A stretch of 64,000 bases of DNA from Hyphomicrobiales bacterium (GTDB taxonomy: Bacteria; Pseudomonadota; Alphaproteobacteria; Rhizobiales; Devosiaceae). A model generated the notes under the pieces. That model had not been told where the DNA came from and made no database searches. It saw nothing but the letters and a program-made list of their open reading frames with translations. A program made the position numbers and the translations under genes. Location of the stretch: positions 542,924-606,923 of the forward strand of contig JAIYDI010000018.1 of NCBI GenBank assembly GCA_027487555.1, read 5' to 3'. Positions 10,372-18,856 of the stretch are shown here, one piece after another. Positions within the stretch are counted from its first letter, which is position 1; each line of letters starts with the position of its first letter.

Positions 10372-11136
10372 ATGCCCGACTGGTCCCCGTCGAAATATCT
10401 GCAATTCGCCGACGAGCGCACCCGCGCCGCGCGGGATCTGCTGGCGCAGGTGCCGCTCACAGCGCCGCGGCGCGTCGTCGACATGGGCTCTGGGCCCGGG
10501 AATTCCACAGAGTTGCTGGTCGAGCGCTTCCCCGATGCCGAAATGATCGGGCTCGACAATTCCCCCGCCATGCTGGAGGAGGCGCGGCTGCGGCTGCCGA
10601 ATGTGCGGTTCGACATGGCCGACGCGGCCACTTGGGTGCCGGAGCCGGGTACCGATCTCGTCTTCGCCAACGCCATCTACCAATGGGTGCCCGATCATCT
10701 CGCGGCGCTGGAGCGGGTGGCCGCGGCCTTGCCCGAGGGTGGCGTGCTCGCCGTGCAGATGCCCGACAATATGGGCGAGCCGAGCCATGTGGCGATGAAT
10801 GTCGTCGGCCTTGGCGGGCCCTGGGCCAGCCGCCTCAGGGGCAAGCCGCGCCCGCCACTGCCGCCGGTGGCAAAATACTACGACCGCCTCAAGCCGCATC
10901 TCGGTGCGCTCGATATCTGGCACAGCGTCTATAACCACGTGCTCGATGGCCCGGCCGCCGTGGTCGAGTGGGTGAAGGGCACGGGGCTCCGACCTTTCCT
11001 CGAGCCGCTGACGGCGGACGAGCAGACTGAGTATCTGAAGCGCTATCTCGAGCAGATCGGCTCGGCCTATCCGCCCCGCGCGGATGGCAAGGTACTGCTG
11101 CGCTTCCCCAGGCTGTTCATCGTCGGGGTGAAGTAA
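10372..11136 (+). CDS. tam: Trans-aconitate 2-methyltransferase
   Basis: SAM-dependent enzyme that methylates trans-aconitate, a spontaneous by-product of the citrate cycle that inhibits aconitase. The start MPDWSPSKYLQFADERTRAA gives 254 residues, close to the 252 of E. coli Tam. The SAM-binding motif I is VVDMGSGPGNSTELL at about 35-49, followed by GLDNSPAMLEEAR and the acidic-loop region FANAIYQWVPDH. Near the C-terminus, YLKRYLEQIGSAYPPRADGKVLLRFPRLF is characteristic. The frame is open further upstream, but that part lacks family similarity. It is convergent with the NnrU-family gene across a hairpin. Confidence 0.92.
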   Translation: MPDWSPSKYLQFADERTRAARDLLAQVPLTAPRRVVDMGSGPGNSTELLVERFPDAEMIGLDNSPAMLEEARLRLPNVRFDMADAATWVPEPGTDLVFANAIYQWVPDHLAALERVAAALPEGGVLAVQMPDNMGEPSHVAMNVVGLGGPWASRLRGKPRPPLPPVAKYYDRLKPHLGALDIWHSVYNHVLDGPAAVVEWVKGTGLRPFLEPLTADEQTEYLKRYLEQIGSAYPPRADGKVLLRFPRLFIVGVK

Positions 11137-11154
11137 CGGCGATCTTTGTTGGTC

Positions 11155-11198
11155 GCGCTGCCGAACCGGAAAACCGTTGCCACTTTTCCCGGCAGCGC
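11155..11198. repeat. Palindromic intergenic repeat between convergent genes
   Basis: Arms gcgctgccg (11155-11163) and cggcagcgc (11190-11198) are perfectly complementary. Between them lies an aaccggaaaaccgttgccac core of the kind seen in rhizobial intergenic mosaic elements. It sits between the ends of tam and the NnrU-family gene and could act as a two-way terminator. Confidence 0.6.
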
Positions 11199-11203
11199 TC
11201 CGC

Positions 11204-11773
11204 TCACCCCGCCAGCGGACTCACCCCGAACAGAATCTGGTGCAGGCCGAACAGCAGGGCGAGGGTAACGACGACGCCGATGCCGAGCGCCAGCGCATCG
11301 CCCCGCCAGCTGGTGGCTACGGGCTTAAGTCCCGGTCGGCGGAAGCTCGCAACCAGCGTGACAATGGCCCAGATCAGCGCCACGCCGAACAGCAGCACGC
11401 CTGCGGCATCGCCATTCGCGAGGAGGTGGCCCACCGCCCAGAGGATGGTGCCGATCAGCATCGGGTGCTGCAGGGTTTGCTTGATATAGCCGGTCGGCAA
11501 TTGGCTCGCGGCAAGCAGCACGATGCCGATCGCAACGAGCAGATGCGCAACGTGCAGCCCCCATTCGGGCGGCAGGTAGAGCAGCGGCGCTTCGGCCCGA
11601 TACAGCACATAGCCCCAGATGATCAGGGCGAAGCCGATGAGCGATGCCACGGCATAGATGCCCTTCCACCGCATCGGCGATAGCGCCACCTGGCTGGCGC
11701 GAAGGTCGGGGGCGACGACGCGGATGGAATGGATGCCGAAGAAGATGACGAGGCCGGCGATCAGCACAAGCAT
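11204..11773 (-). CDS. NnrU family integral membrane protein
   Basis: 189 residues, almost entirely hydrophobic, with about five or six predicted membrane helices. The start MLVLIAGLVIFFGIHSIRVV and the segment MRWKGIYAVASLIGFALIIWGY match the NnrU family. That family was first noted beside denitrification genes, but its biochemical role is not settled. Other features are the conserved-looking QTLQHPMLIGTILWAVGHLLANGD. No nitrite or nitric oxide reductase genes are near, so a denitrification role is not supported here. It stands alone between a repeat hairpin and the lysin gene. Confidence 0.85.
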   Translation of the reverse strand: MLVLIAGLVIFFGIHSIRVVAPDLRASQVALSPMRWKGIYAVASLIGFALIIWGYVLYRAEAPLLYLPPEWGLHVAHLLVAIGIVLLAASQLPTGYIKQTLQHPMLIGTILWAVGHLLANGDAAGVLLFGVALIWAIVTLVASFRRPGLKPVATSWRGDALALGIGVVVTLALLFGLHQILFGVSPLAG

Positions 11774-11843
11774 GGGCGTTCTCCCTGTAGCACGAGCTTA
11801 GCCTCTGGCACGGCGCGGAGATAGCCAATCGCCGGAGTTCTCC

Positions 11844-12449
11844 TCATCCTGTCGTGTAGCTGATTGCGGCGTAGTATTTGAGCCCGTAGTCGGCCACGAG
11901 GCTGGCCTTGTCGGTGCCATTGATGATCCGGCGGGCGTTGACCCAATCCTCGGTGGTGGCGTTGAAATAATCGCCGAGCTTCTTGCCAGTGAAGCTGCCG
12001 TTGATCATGCCGTGGAACAGGATCTGCGTGGCGACAGGCAGTTCCAGGGCCCGGTCCGGAGCTGCGACGAGGTCGACGCCAGTGACCTTCGACATCGCGG
12101 CGTAGTTGGTCTTCCAGGTAAGCTGGACGAAGCCGCGTCCATGATACTTGATGCCGTCGCCGAACTTGGTGTTGCCCATCTTCTTTGCCCGGGCAGGGTT
12201 GTCGCCGGTGATATCGTATTTGCGGGTGAAATAGTCGTTGCCACCATATTCATGGATCGGCTGCATCTTGCGGTCCGTCTCGTGATGCGCGGTGGCGAGC
12301 ATATAGGCCAGCCAGCGGTCGTCGTTCTTGGCGTGGTTGACCTCCCATTCGTCGAGAATAGCCGTGATGCCGGCGACCTGCGCAGGCTTCAGGCTGCCCG
12401 AGAACAGCGTCAGTCGAGCCTGGTCGAAGAAGAATTTGCGGTTGATCAT
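11844..12449 (-). CDS. GH19 chitinase-like lysozyme / phage-type endolysin
   Basis: 201 residues with glycoside hydrolase family 19 features. The catalytic region AYMLATAHHETDRKMQPI contains the likely acid Glu57, a second Glu lies near 67 (HEYGG), and the substrate-cleft motif GRGFVQLTW is at about 104-112. Such small single-domain forms are typical of phage endolysins that cut peptidoglycan. There is no signal peptide. No holin, structural or integrase gene flanks it, so it is an orphan: a prophage relic, or a domesticated lysin. Start MINRKFFFDQARLTLFSG is the only good ATG at the N-terminus. Confidence 0.85.
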   Translation of the reverse strand: MINRKFFFDQARLTLFSGSLKPAQVAGITAILDEWEVNHAKNDDRWLAYMLATAHHETDRKMQPIHEYGGNDYFTRKYDITGDNPARAKKMGNTKFGDGIKYHGRGFVQLTWKTNYAAMSKVTGVDLVAAPDRALELPVATQILFHGMINGSFTGKKLGDYFNATTEDWVNARRIINGTDKASLVADYGLKYYAAISYTTG

Positions 12450-12586
12450 TGTCGCATCCCCATCAGAGACGTCGAGCTTAAGCGCTGCGATGCCCGCGGG
12501 GATAAGTTGGTCCCCGTAGGGACGATGCCCAATAGGGGGCGCGGCCGCCGGGCTTCTCTTTGTGGGGAGAGGGTGCTATTGGCCCG

Positions 12587-12670
12587 CGCTTTCGGAGCAT
12601 TTCAGCACAGAGGCTGAAACGGTCCGCATGTTTGCCTTGTCGCGCATCCGAACCGGGAAACCGTCCGGCT
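12587..12670. repeat. Intergenic mosaic repeat element (RIME-like)
   Basis: Contains a hairpin half (gcatttcagc ... gctgaaac) and the segment tcgcgcatccgaaccgggaaaccg. Both resemble modules of rhizobial intergenic mosaic elements and of the repeats at 11155, 39179 and 60228. It lies between the divergent lysin and hydrolase genes and may overlap the hydrolase promoter. Confidence 0.5.
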
Positions 12671-12716
12671 TTCGGTGCCAGGTGTTCTGGATGCGCTCGT
12701 GAAGCGGAGTTGCCCG

Positions 12717-13571
12717 ATGTCCAACCCATTCGAAATCAGTTTCGACGGCGCCACGTTCCGCGGCGAGTCCGACGGGTTCGGCATACCGGTGGTGTTTCTG
12801 CATGCGGGCGTCACCGATCGCCGGATGTGGGCCGAGCAGATGCGCGAACTCGCCGCCGAGGGCTACCATGTCATCGCTTATGACCGGCGCGGTCATGGCG
12901 AGACACAGAGCGACAACGTCCCCTTCAGCCACGTGGTTGACCTCGAGGCGATCCTCGACAAGCTGAGCGTGCATGCGGCGATCTTTGTCGGCGCCTCGAT
13001 GGGCGGCGGCCTCGCTGTCGATTTCGCGCTCGAGTACCCGGAGCGGACCATCGGCCTCGTGCTGGTGGGCACGGCGATCAGCGGTGCCGAGGGCGCCGAG
13101 ATTCCCGAGGAAGCCGCCGATCTCGAAGACGCGCTCGACTATGCGCGCGAGCGCGGCAGCCTCGAAACCGTCAACCGCATCGAAGCGCATCTGTGGCTCG
13201 ATGGTCCGCTGGAAGAGGCGGGCCGGGTTTCGGGCGAGGTGCGCGACCTGTTCCTCACCATGAACCGCATCGTGCTCAACCACCCCGAACTTACCGAGGA
13301 AGAAGAGCCCGAGGACGCGACGCTCAGCCTCGGTACCATCACCGCGCCCGTGCTGCTGGTGGTGGGCGAACTGGATTTCCCCGATATCGTGGCGCGCCAT
13401 GAGGATCTGTCCGAGGAGCTGCAGAACGCCTTCGCGGTGGTGCTCGAGGATACGGCGCATTTCCCCAGCCTCGAGCGGGCGGACCTGTTCAACCCGCTGC
13501 TGCTCGAATTCCTCGAAGCGGTGACCGGGCAGGGGGCCGACGACGAGGATGGCCCGCCCTACGACTCCTGA
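12717..13571 (+). CDS. Alpha/beta hydrolase
   Basis: 284 residues from ATG (MSNPFEISFDGATFRGESDG). It has the alpha/beta hydrolase fold: oxyanion strand VVFLHAGVTDRRMW at about 25-38, the DRRGHGET turn, and the nucleophile elbow VGASMGGG with Ser94. The likely acid is in GELDFPD and the His in EDTAHFPSLE. The C-terminal tail is acidic (GADDEDGPPYDS). The family covers esterases, lactonases and ring-cleavage hydrolases, and nothing here indicates the substrate. An upstream in-frame extension overlaps the mosaic repeat and is unlikely to be translated. Confidence 0.88.
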   Translation: MSNPFEISFDGATFRGESDGFGIPVVFLHAGVTDRRMWAEQMRELAAEGYHVIAYDRRGHGETQSDNVPFSHVVDLEAILDKLSVHAAIFVGASMGGGLAVDFALEYPERTIGLVLVGTAISGAEGAEIPEEAADLEDALDYARERGSLETVNRIEAHLWLDGPLEEAGRVSGEVRDLFLTMNRIVLNHPELTEEEEPEDATLSLGTITAPVLLVVGELDFPDIVARHEDLSEELQNAFAVVLEDTAHFPSLERADLFNPLLLEFLEAVTGQGADDEDGPPYDS

Positions 13572-13693
13572 AGGTGTCGGCTGTTTCGTCCGCCTGTCGA
13601 ATGGCACCATCAAAAAGTGTCATTGGTTCATTTGTGAAGCATCTGCTAGAGCCCTGACATTATCTGCCTCGCATCTGTTCGACGGAGCCCGAC

Positions 13694-14608
13694 GTGGCCA
13701 GCCTTTCCGCGCCCTCGGGTGCGTCGCCCACCGAATCCGGCCTGATTGCCGGCTTTGCCGCCTATCTGCTCTGGGGCTTTCTGCCGTTGCTCTTCGGCCT
13801 GCTCCGTGATGTTGGCGCGGTGACCATCGTCGCTGATCGCACGCTTTGCTCGCTGGTGTTTGTCGGGCTGCTGCTCCTTGCCCTTAAAGGCTACCCGGAA
13901 GTGCGGCAGGTACTCGGCGACCGGCGGACCGTCGCCCGCATGGCGGTGGCGGCGGTGCTGCTCGCCGCCAACTGGCTGATCTTCGTGTTCGCCGTCGAGG
14001 CCGGGCATGTGCTCGAAGCCAGCTTCGGCTACTTCATCAACCCGCTCGCCAATGTGGCGCTTGGCATATTGTTCCTCGGCGAGCGGCTGAACCGCATACA
14101 GCTTGCCGCCATTGTGGTGGCGTTGGTCGCGGTGCTGATCCAGGCTGTCGGAATCGGCAGCGTGCCCTACATCGCGCTCAGCCTCGCGTTCAGTTTTGCC
14201 GCCTATGGCTTTCTCAGGAAGACGGTGAAGGCCAGCGCCGCGGCCGGGCTGTTCATCGAGACGCTGGTGCTGGCACCGGTGGCGCTGGGCTATATCCTCT
14301 ATACATTCTGGCGCGATGGCGGCATCGGCCCGCTCGGCGACCCCTACACGGCGTTCCTGCTGCTGCTCACCGGGCCCGGCACGGCGGTGCCGCTGCTGCT
14401 GTTCGCCATTGCGGTCAAGCGGCTCAAGCTGTCGACGGTCGGCATGCTGCAATATCTGTCGCCCTCGATCGCCTTCATCCTGGCCATCACCGTGTTCGGC
14501 GAGGAACTGAACCTCACGCGCGCAATCAGCTTCGGGCTTATCTGGCTGTCGCTGATCATCTACTCGTCGGATGGCTTGCTGCGGCACCGGGCGCGGAGTC
14601 TGCCATGA
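13694..14608 (+). CDS. rarD: RarD-type EamA/DMT transporter
   Basis: 304-residue, ten-helix permease of the drug/metabolite superfamily. The RarD signatures AYLLWGFLPLLFG near the N-terminus and LEASFGYFINPLANVALG in the middle are present, as is GPGTAVPLLLFAIAVKRL later. RarD members were named from chloramphenicol sensitivity, but their substrates remain unclear. The start is a GTG at 13694. The stop overlaps the ATG of the MOSC gene (ATGA), so the two genes are coupled. Confidence 0.9.
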   Translation: MASLSAPSGASPTESGLIAGFAAYLLWGFLPLLFGLLRDVGAVTIVADRTLCSLVFVGLLLLALKGYPEVRQVLGDRRTVARMAVAAVLLAANWLIFVFAVEAGHVLEASFGYFINPLANVALGILFLGERLNRIQLAAIVVALVAVLIQAVGIGSVPYIALSLAFSFAAYGFLRKTVKASAAAGLFIETLVLAPVALGYILYTFWRDGGIGPLGDPYTAFLLLLTGPGTAVPLLLFAIAVKRLKLSTVGMLQYLSPSIAFILAITVFGEELNLTRAISFGLIWLSLIIYSSDGLLRHRARSLP

Positions 14609-15171
14609 CCGATCCCGCGCATAAGCTGACCGCTGTGCTGGTGGCGACCTATGCCGCCTTCGGCAAGGATTTCGTCAGCGCGGCGGTGCCGGAACTGGTG
14701 CTGACCTTCGAGGGCATTGCCGGCGACGTGCATGCCGGTCTGACGCGAAAATCCGGTGGGCGCGAACCGTGGTATCCGCGTGGCACAGTGATCCGCAACG
14801 AGCGGCAGCTGTCTATCCTGTCCGTCGAGGAACTGGCGGAGATCGGCGAGCGGCTGGATGTCGCGCCATTCCGGCCTGAATGGCTCGGCGCCAACCTCGT
14901 GCTCGAAGGCGTGCCGAGGCTGACGCAACTGCCGCCCCGAACGCAGCTGATGTTTCCCTCGGGCGCGACCATCCGCATTGATGGCGACAACGATCCGTGC
15001 CGGCAGGCCGGCCGAGCCATCGTGCGACATGTGCCCGACCGCCCGGACCTTGAGTTCGGCTTCGTCAAGGCCGCGAAGGATCGGCGCGGACTTGTGGGCT
15101 GGGTCGAGCGCGAGGGCACGATCCAGCCGGGCGATCGAGTTTCCATCCGCGTGTGGCCGCGCGCCGGGTAA
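14605..15171 (+). CDS. MOSC domain-containing protein
   Basis: 188 residues forming a stand-alone MOSC (molybdenum cofactor sulfurase C-terminal) domain. Landmarks are GDVHAGLTRKSGGR at about 40-53, NERQLSILSVEELAEIGERL, WLGANLVLEGV, and the cysteine motif DNDPCRQAG with Cys132. Family members bind molybdenum cofactor-type sulfur or catalyse N-hydroxylated substrate reduction; the reaction here is unknown. It is translationally coupled to rarD by an ATGA overlap and ends just before the convergent NTF2-like gene. Confidence 0.9.
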   Translation: MTDPAHKLTAVLVATYAAFGKDFVSAAVPELVLTFEGIAGDVHAGLTRKSGGREPWYPRGTVIRNERQLSILSVEELAEIGERLDVAPFRPEWLGANLVLEGVPRLTQLPPRTQLMFPSGATIRIDGDNDPCRQAGRAIVRHVPDRPDLEFGFVKAAKDRRGLVGWVEREGTIQPGDRVSIRVWPRAG

Positions 15172-15180
15172 CGCACACCC

Positions 15181-15690
15181 TTACTGCTTGACGGCGGAGT
15201 CCCAGTGTTCGTCGGCCTTGCCGTCGACGATGCGCCAGGTATCGTACCAGGTGGTGGTGTAGGTCTTGGAGGGGTCCTTCGGGTCCTTCTCCGTGCGCAC
15301 GGTGGCGACGGTGACGAGGTCGCCCTCGGCATTGACGAACACCACCGGCAGCCCGAGCTTTTCCGGGATGGGCGAGGCGGGCACCTTCAGCACATTCGTG
15401 AAGAAATCGACCACGGTCTGCCGACCGGACGCCACGTTCGGATTGTGCTGGATATAACGCTCGGTGAGATACTTGTCGGCATCCTGCCAGTTATTGGCTT
15501 CGAGCAGGTCGCGCATGATGTGGTAAACGACCTGCTTGTTGGCGTGCAGCGCCGGGTCCGGGCTGGTGAACAGCACTTCCTTGTCCTGCGCGGCCACGAC
15601 GGCCTCCTGTGCGAAGGCCGGCACCGTCGCGGAAAGGCTGGCGGCGAGCAGCAGGGTGAGAGCGAGCGGTTTCGTGAGCAGCATGGTCAT
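15181..15690 (-). CDS. Secreted NTF2/SnoaL-like protein
   Basis: 169 residues with an N-terminal signal peptide (MTMLLTKPLALTLLLAASLS, cleavage likely after AFA at 27), so probably periplasmic. The mature part has the SnoaL-like NTF2 fold pattern: ANNWQDADKYLTERYIQHNPNV (18-24 residues into the fold), GRQTVVDFF, VVFVNAEGDLVTVATVRTE and a C-terminal WYDTWRIVDGKADEHWDSAV. Such proteins are often listed as predicted SnoaL-like aldol-cyclase relatives without known activity. It follows oxyR on the same strand with a 114-base gap, so joint control is possible but unproven. Confidence 0.8.
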   Translation of the reverse strand: MTMLLTKPLALTLLLAASLSATVPAFAQEAVVAAQDKEVLFTSPDPALHANKQVVYHIMRDLLEANNWQDADKYLTERYIQHNPNVASGRQTVVDFFTNVLKVPASPIPEKLGLPVVFVNAEGDLVTVATVRTEKDPKDPSKTYTTTWYDTWRIVDGKADEHWDSAVKQ

Positions 15691-15804
15691 TTCCTTGGCG
15701 TTGATCAGCCATCCATTGACGATTTCGGCAAGGTAGGGATGCAGCAGGGCGCGGAAAAGACGGCAGGAATTGCGCCCATAGGCACAGCCAGGTAAGCGGC
15801 GCGC

Positions 15805-16698
15805 TCAGGCGCGGTGGACCCCGGCGATGACGGTCGCGATACGCCGGAACAGGTCGGCATGCGGCGCAGACCGGCGGAAGACCATCGAAAGCTGGCGTCG
15901 CGCCAGCGGGTCGGCCAGCGGATGAATGGCGAGCCTCGTGTCCGCGGCCTCGCGCCTGAGCGCGATCTGCGGCAACAGCGTCACCCCTTGGCCGTTGGCG
16001 ACAAACTCCACGATGGTCGAGAGCGAGGTCGCTGCGAAGGTGCGCGGTCCACGGGCGCCGCCCAGCTTGCAGGCGGCGATGGTCTGGTCGCGGAAGCAAT
16101 GGCCCTCATCCAGCAGCAGCACGCGCTCCGGTGGCAGTTGATCGAGCGAAATCGGCGCCGGCAGGGCCTCGCTGGCGGAGGTGACCAGCACGAAGGGGTC
16201 CTCGAAAAGCGGGATCGTCTCGAGCGCCGGTCCACCGGTCGGTGGGAGGGTGGCGATGAGCGCGAGATCGAGCGCACCATCGTCTAGGCCGGAGAGCAGG
16301 TGCTCGGTGCGGTTCTCGCTGACGGTGAAGCCCAGATGTGGAAGCTCGCGCCTCAGGGCTGGGTAGATTTCGGGCAGCAGGTAGGGCGCAACAGTCGGGA
16401 TCAGCCCGAAGCGCAGCGGACGGACCGGCTGCGCGCGCGCCGCGGCAACGAAATCCTCGAAACCTTCCGCCGCCGCGAGCACGTTGCGGGCCCGATCGAG
16501 CAGGTCGCGGCCAAAGGGCGTGAGCCGCGCCGTTCGGCCCAGACGGTCGAAGAGCGGCGCACCGCAATACTCCTCCATTTGGCGGATCTGCTGGCTGAGC
16601 GCCGGCTGGGTCACATGGCAGCGCTCGGCGGCGCGGCCGAAATGGCCGGTATCGGCAAGGGCTGCGAGATAGGTCATCTGGCGGAGCGTGATCGGCAT
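15805..16698 (-). CDS. oxyR: OxyR, hydrogen peroxide-sensing LysR regulator
   Basis: 297-residue LysR-type regulator. The N-terminal winged helix-turn-helix (LAALADTGHFGRAAERCHVT, then QPALSQQIRQMEE) is followed by the effector domain. The peroxidatic site is clear: DEGHCFRDQTIAAC places Cys201 and Cys210 nine residues apart, the same spacing as Cys199 and Cys208 of E. coli OxyR, which form the regulatory disulfide. It therefore probably activates antioxidant genes after peroxide stress. No catalase or ahpC is adjacent; the divergent neighbour is the DUF2336 gene, 233 bases away. Confidence 0.9.
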   Translation of the reverse strand: MPITLRQMTYLAALADTGHFGRAAERCHVTQPALSQQIRQMEEYCGAPLFDRLGRTARLTPFGRDLLDRARNVLAAAEGFEDFVAAARAQPVRPLRFGLIPTVAPYLLPEIYPALRRELPHLGFTVSENRTEHLLSGLDDGALDLALIATLPPTGGPALETIPLFEDPFVLVTSASEALPAPISLDQLPPERVLLLDEGHCFRDQTIAACKLGGARGPRTFAATSLSTIVEFVANGQGVTLLPQIALRREAADTRLAIHPLADPLARRQLSMVFRRSAPHADLFRRIATVIAGVHRA

Positions 16699-16931
16699 GA
16701 TAAGGCGAGCTTATCGACCCGCCGGGCGCGAGAAGCAACCACGAAGCTCCCGCAGCCCGTCGCCGAGCCCAGTCTGTGCCCCAGTGGGACAGAATGCACG
16801 GTCGCAGGGGACAATTTTAGGCAAATTCACTTCGCCTTTGTCGAAAACTCGACCGGGGAGGTTCAGGGGCTGCACCGACTTCAAGGCTCACTCTCGGTGG
16901 CATATTCCACTAGAGGCCCGAGGATACTTAC

Positions 16932-18056
16932 ATGTCGGAACTGGAAGAGGGCAGGCGCGCCTTTTCAACATTCAGGGTGCTGAACGGCGACTCCAACATC
17001 GTCGAGCGGGACCAGCTGTTCCGCAACATGGCGCAGCTCTATTCCTATGTCTCGGACCGGTGCGACGACGAGCAGGTTGCCCAGTATGACGAGGTCTTGT
17101 GCCAGCTCGCCGAGCTGGTGGAGCAGGAGGCCCGTGCCCATGTCGCCAAGCTGCTGGCGCCGCTCGACCGCGCGCCGGGCAATGTGGTGGTCAAGCTCGC
17201 CAATGACGATATCGCCGTGGCGCAGCCGCTGCTGGAGTTCTCCAACGTCCTGAGCGACGACGACCTGATCGAGATCGTCGCCAACCAGACCGAGCAGCAC
17301 CGTGTGGCGATTGCGGGTCGCAACTCGGTCACCGAGCGGGTGGGCGAGGCGATCGTCGAACATGGCGAGACCCCCTCGATCAGCCGGCTGGTGCGCAATG
17401 CCAATGCCGAGATGGGCACCAATGTGCTGCAGAAGCTGGTGCTGAAGGCGGCGAACGACCCAACCATCGCCAACGACCTGCGCGGCCGCGAGGATATCGA
17501 CTGGCGCAGCCTGTCGAAGCATATCTCCGTCGTCGGCGACAAGGTGCTCGAAACCATCGCCCAGATCGATCCGCGCATTGATCCGGTGACGGTCGGCAAG
17601 GTGTCGGCGGTTGTCTATAACCGCATGCGCAACCGCGCCGGGTTCAGTGCCCAGGAATGGAAGGTCGCCTACAATCAGGTAAAGGCGCTGGCCGACCGCA
17701 AGCAACTCGACGAACGCGCGCTCATCCGCTTTGCCCGCTTCGGGTATGGCCATCATACCGCTGCGGCGCTGACGCTGCTGCTGCATGTGGCGCCCGAGGT
17801 CTTCGTGAAGTGGCTGGCCATGCAGGATTACGTGGCGATTACCGTGGCGCTCCGCGCGCTTGGCGTTGCGCCGGACCTGTTTGAATCAATGGTCGGCTCC
17901 ATGCCCTGGCGTGACCTGCCGACCAGCGTCGATATCGCCAGCGTGCGCCGCCGCTTCGAGGCGCTCAGCAAGGAAGAGGCCATGGGCATCTTCGAACTCT
18001 GGCGGGCACATGCGTTCCGCCGCCGGACCGGACACGAGCAGGCCGGCGCCGCCTGA
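16932..18056 (+). CDS. DUF2336 domain-containing protein
   Basis: 374 residues, almost all helical, with HEAT-like repeat character. Examples are HVAKLLAPLDRAPGNVVVKL, then FSNVLSDDDLIEIVANQT and RVAIAGRNSVTERVGEAIVEH. This arrangement is the DUF2336 family, found mainly in alphaproteobacteria and of unknown biochemical function. There is no membrane helix or signal, so it is presumably cytosolic. It is monocistronic: a strong intrinsic terminator follows 29 bases after its stop. Confidence 0.85.
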   Translation: MSELEEGRRAFSTFRVLNGDSNIVERDQLFRNMAQLYSYVSDRCDDEQVAQYDEVLCQLAELVEQEARAHVAKLLAPLDRAPGNVVVKLANDDIAVAQPLLEFSNVLSDDDLIEIVANQTEQHRVAIAGRNSVTERVGEAIVEHGETPSISRLVRNANAEMGTNVLQKLVLKAANDPTIANDLRGREDIDWRSLSKHISVVGDKVLETIAQIDPRIDPVTVGKVSAVVYNRMRNRAGFSAQEWKVAYNQVKALADRKQLDERALIRFARFGYGHHTAAALTLLLHVAPEVFVKWLAMQDYVAITVALRALGVAPDLFESMVGSMPWRDLPTSVDIASVRRRFEALSKEEAMGIFELWRAHAFRRRTGHEQAGAA

Positions 18057-18084
18057 CCCCCGCGACCCCGGTTTCTCGTCGCCT

Positions 18085-18128
18085 GGACCCCTCTCTGGAT
18101 GCAAACGGAGAGGGGTCCTCTTTTTTTG
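18085..18128 (+). terminator. Rho-independent terminator after the DUF2336 gene
   Basis: Perfect 11-base arms, ggacccctctc (18085-18095) and gagaggggtcc (18108-18118), with a 12-base loop and then a run of T from 18119 broken by a single C. A textbook intrinsic terminator on the plus strand. Confidence 0.93.
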
Positions 18129-18204
18129 CACCCGCTCGGACGGACGGACACCGCGCGCCCCCCGCATGTGGGTCGTCCTACGCCTGCCTTGCCCACTTGA
18201 CGGG

Positions 18205-18254
18205 TTAGAGTATTTGCTCTAATCCCTCGTTTAGAGTAAATGCTCTAAACGAGG
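18205..18254. promoter_or_regulatory. Double palindromic operator of the TetR-family gene
   Basis: Two copies of TTTAGAG-N6-CTCTAAA-type palindromes lie just before the TetR gene. The first is TTAGAG-tatttg-CTCTAA at 18205-18222. The second, at 18225-18254, has perfect 12-base arms (cctcgtttagag / ctctaaacgagg) around taaatg. The right arm of the second supplies the gagg ribosome-binding site five bases before the start codon. Repressor bound here would block both transcription and access to this region. Confidence 0.85.
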
Positions 18255-18259
18255 TTTCG

Positions 18260-18856
18260 ATGTCCCAGTCGGCGCGCGAGCGCATTCTTGATGCCGCGCT
18301 CGACCTGTTCAACCGGGACGGGGCCGCCAATGTGACGACCAACCACATCGCTGCGGCACTCGGCATGAGCCCTGGCAATCTCTACTACCACTATCGCAAC
18401 AAGGCCGAGATCGTGCGGGCGCTGTTCGCCCGCATCACGGCGGCCTGGGCGACAAACTATGCGCTGCCCGCTGGCGGGGCACCGAGCATCGCGCTCATGG
18501 AGCGGATGGTTGCGGGCAATTTTGCCATCCAGGCGCAGTATCGGTTCTTCTTCCGCGACCTGACGCTGTTGCTCAATGCCGATTCGGAACTCGCCTCATC
18601 CTACAGGTCCAATCGTGACTCCGGCATCGCCAATACCCGCCAACTGATCGCTGCCTTCGTGGCAGGGGGTATCCTCCGCCCCTTCGCAAGCGATGCGGAG
18701 CTCTACGACCTGAGCGATCTCCTCTGGCTTGTCGGCGATTTCTGGCTGGTGTTTCGCGATTCCGGCGGCGCCCCGTTCGACGATGCCGAAATGGCGCGCG
18801 GCATTCGCCTTTTTCACCGCCTGCTTACCCCCCATCTGACAGGACACACATCATGA
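18260..18856 (+). CDS. TetR/AcrR family transcriptional regulator
   Basis: 198 residues. The N-terminal DNA-binding domain is clear (RERILDAALDLFNRDGAANV, then TTNHIAAALGMSPGNLYYHY and RNKAEIVRALF). The C-terminal ligand domain is of the type with FFFRDLTLLLNADSELASSY. The ligand is unknown. Two strong palindromes immediately upstream indicate autorepression. The stop overlaps the start of the DUF4386-like membrane protein (ATGA), so regulator and target are in one operon and the membrane protein is its likely main target. Confidence 0.9.
   Translation: MSQSARERILDAALDLFNRDGAANVTTNHIAAALGMSPGNLYYHYRNKAEIVRALFARITAAWATNYALPAGGAPSIALMERMVAGNFAIQAQYRFFFRDLTLLLNADSELASSYRSNRDSGIANTRQLIAAFVAGGILRPFASDAELYDLSDLLWLVGDFWLVFRDSGGAPFDDAEMARGIRLFHRLLTPHLTGHTS

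Noticed and set aside
11844..12449. A prophage around the lysin gene
   Set aside because: No integrase, capsid, tail, terminase or holin gene is visible on either side.
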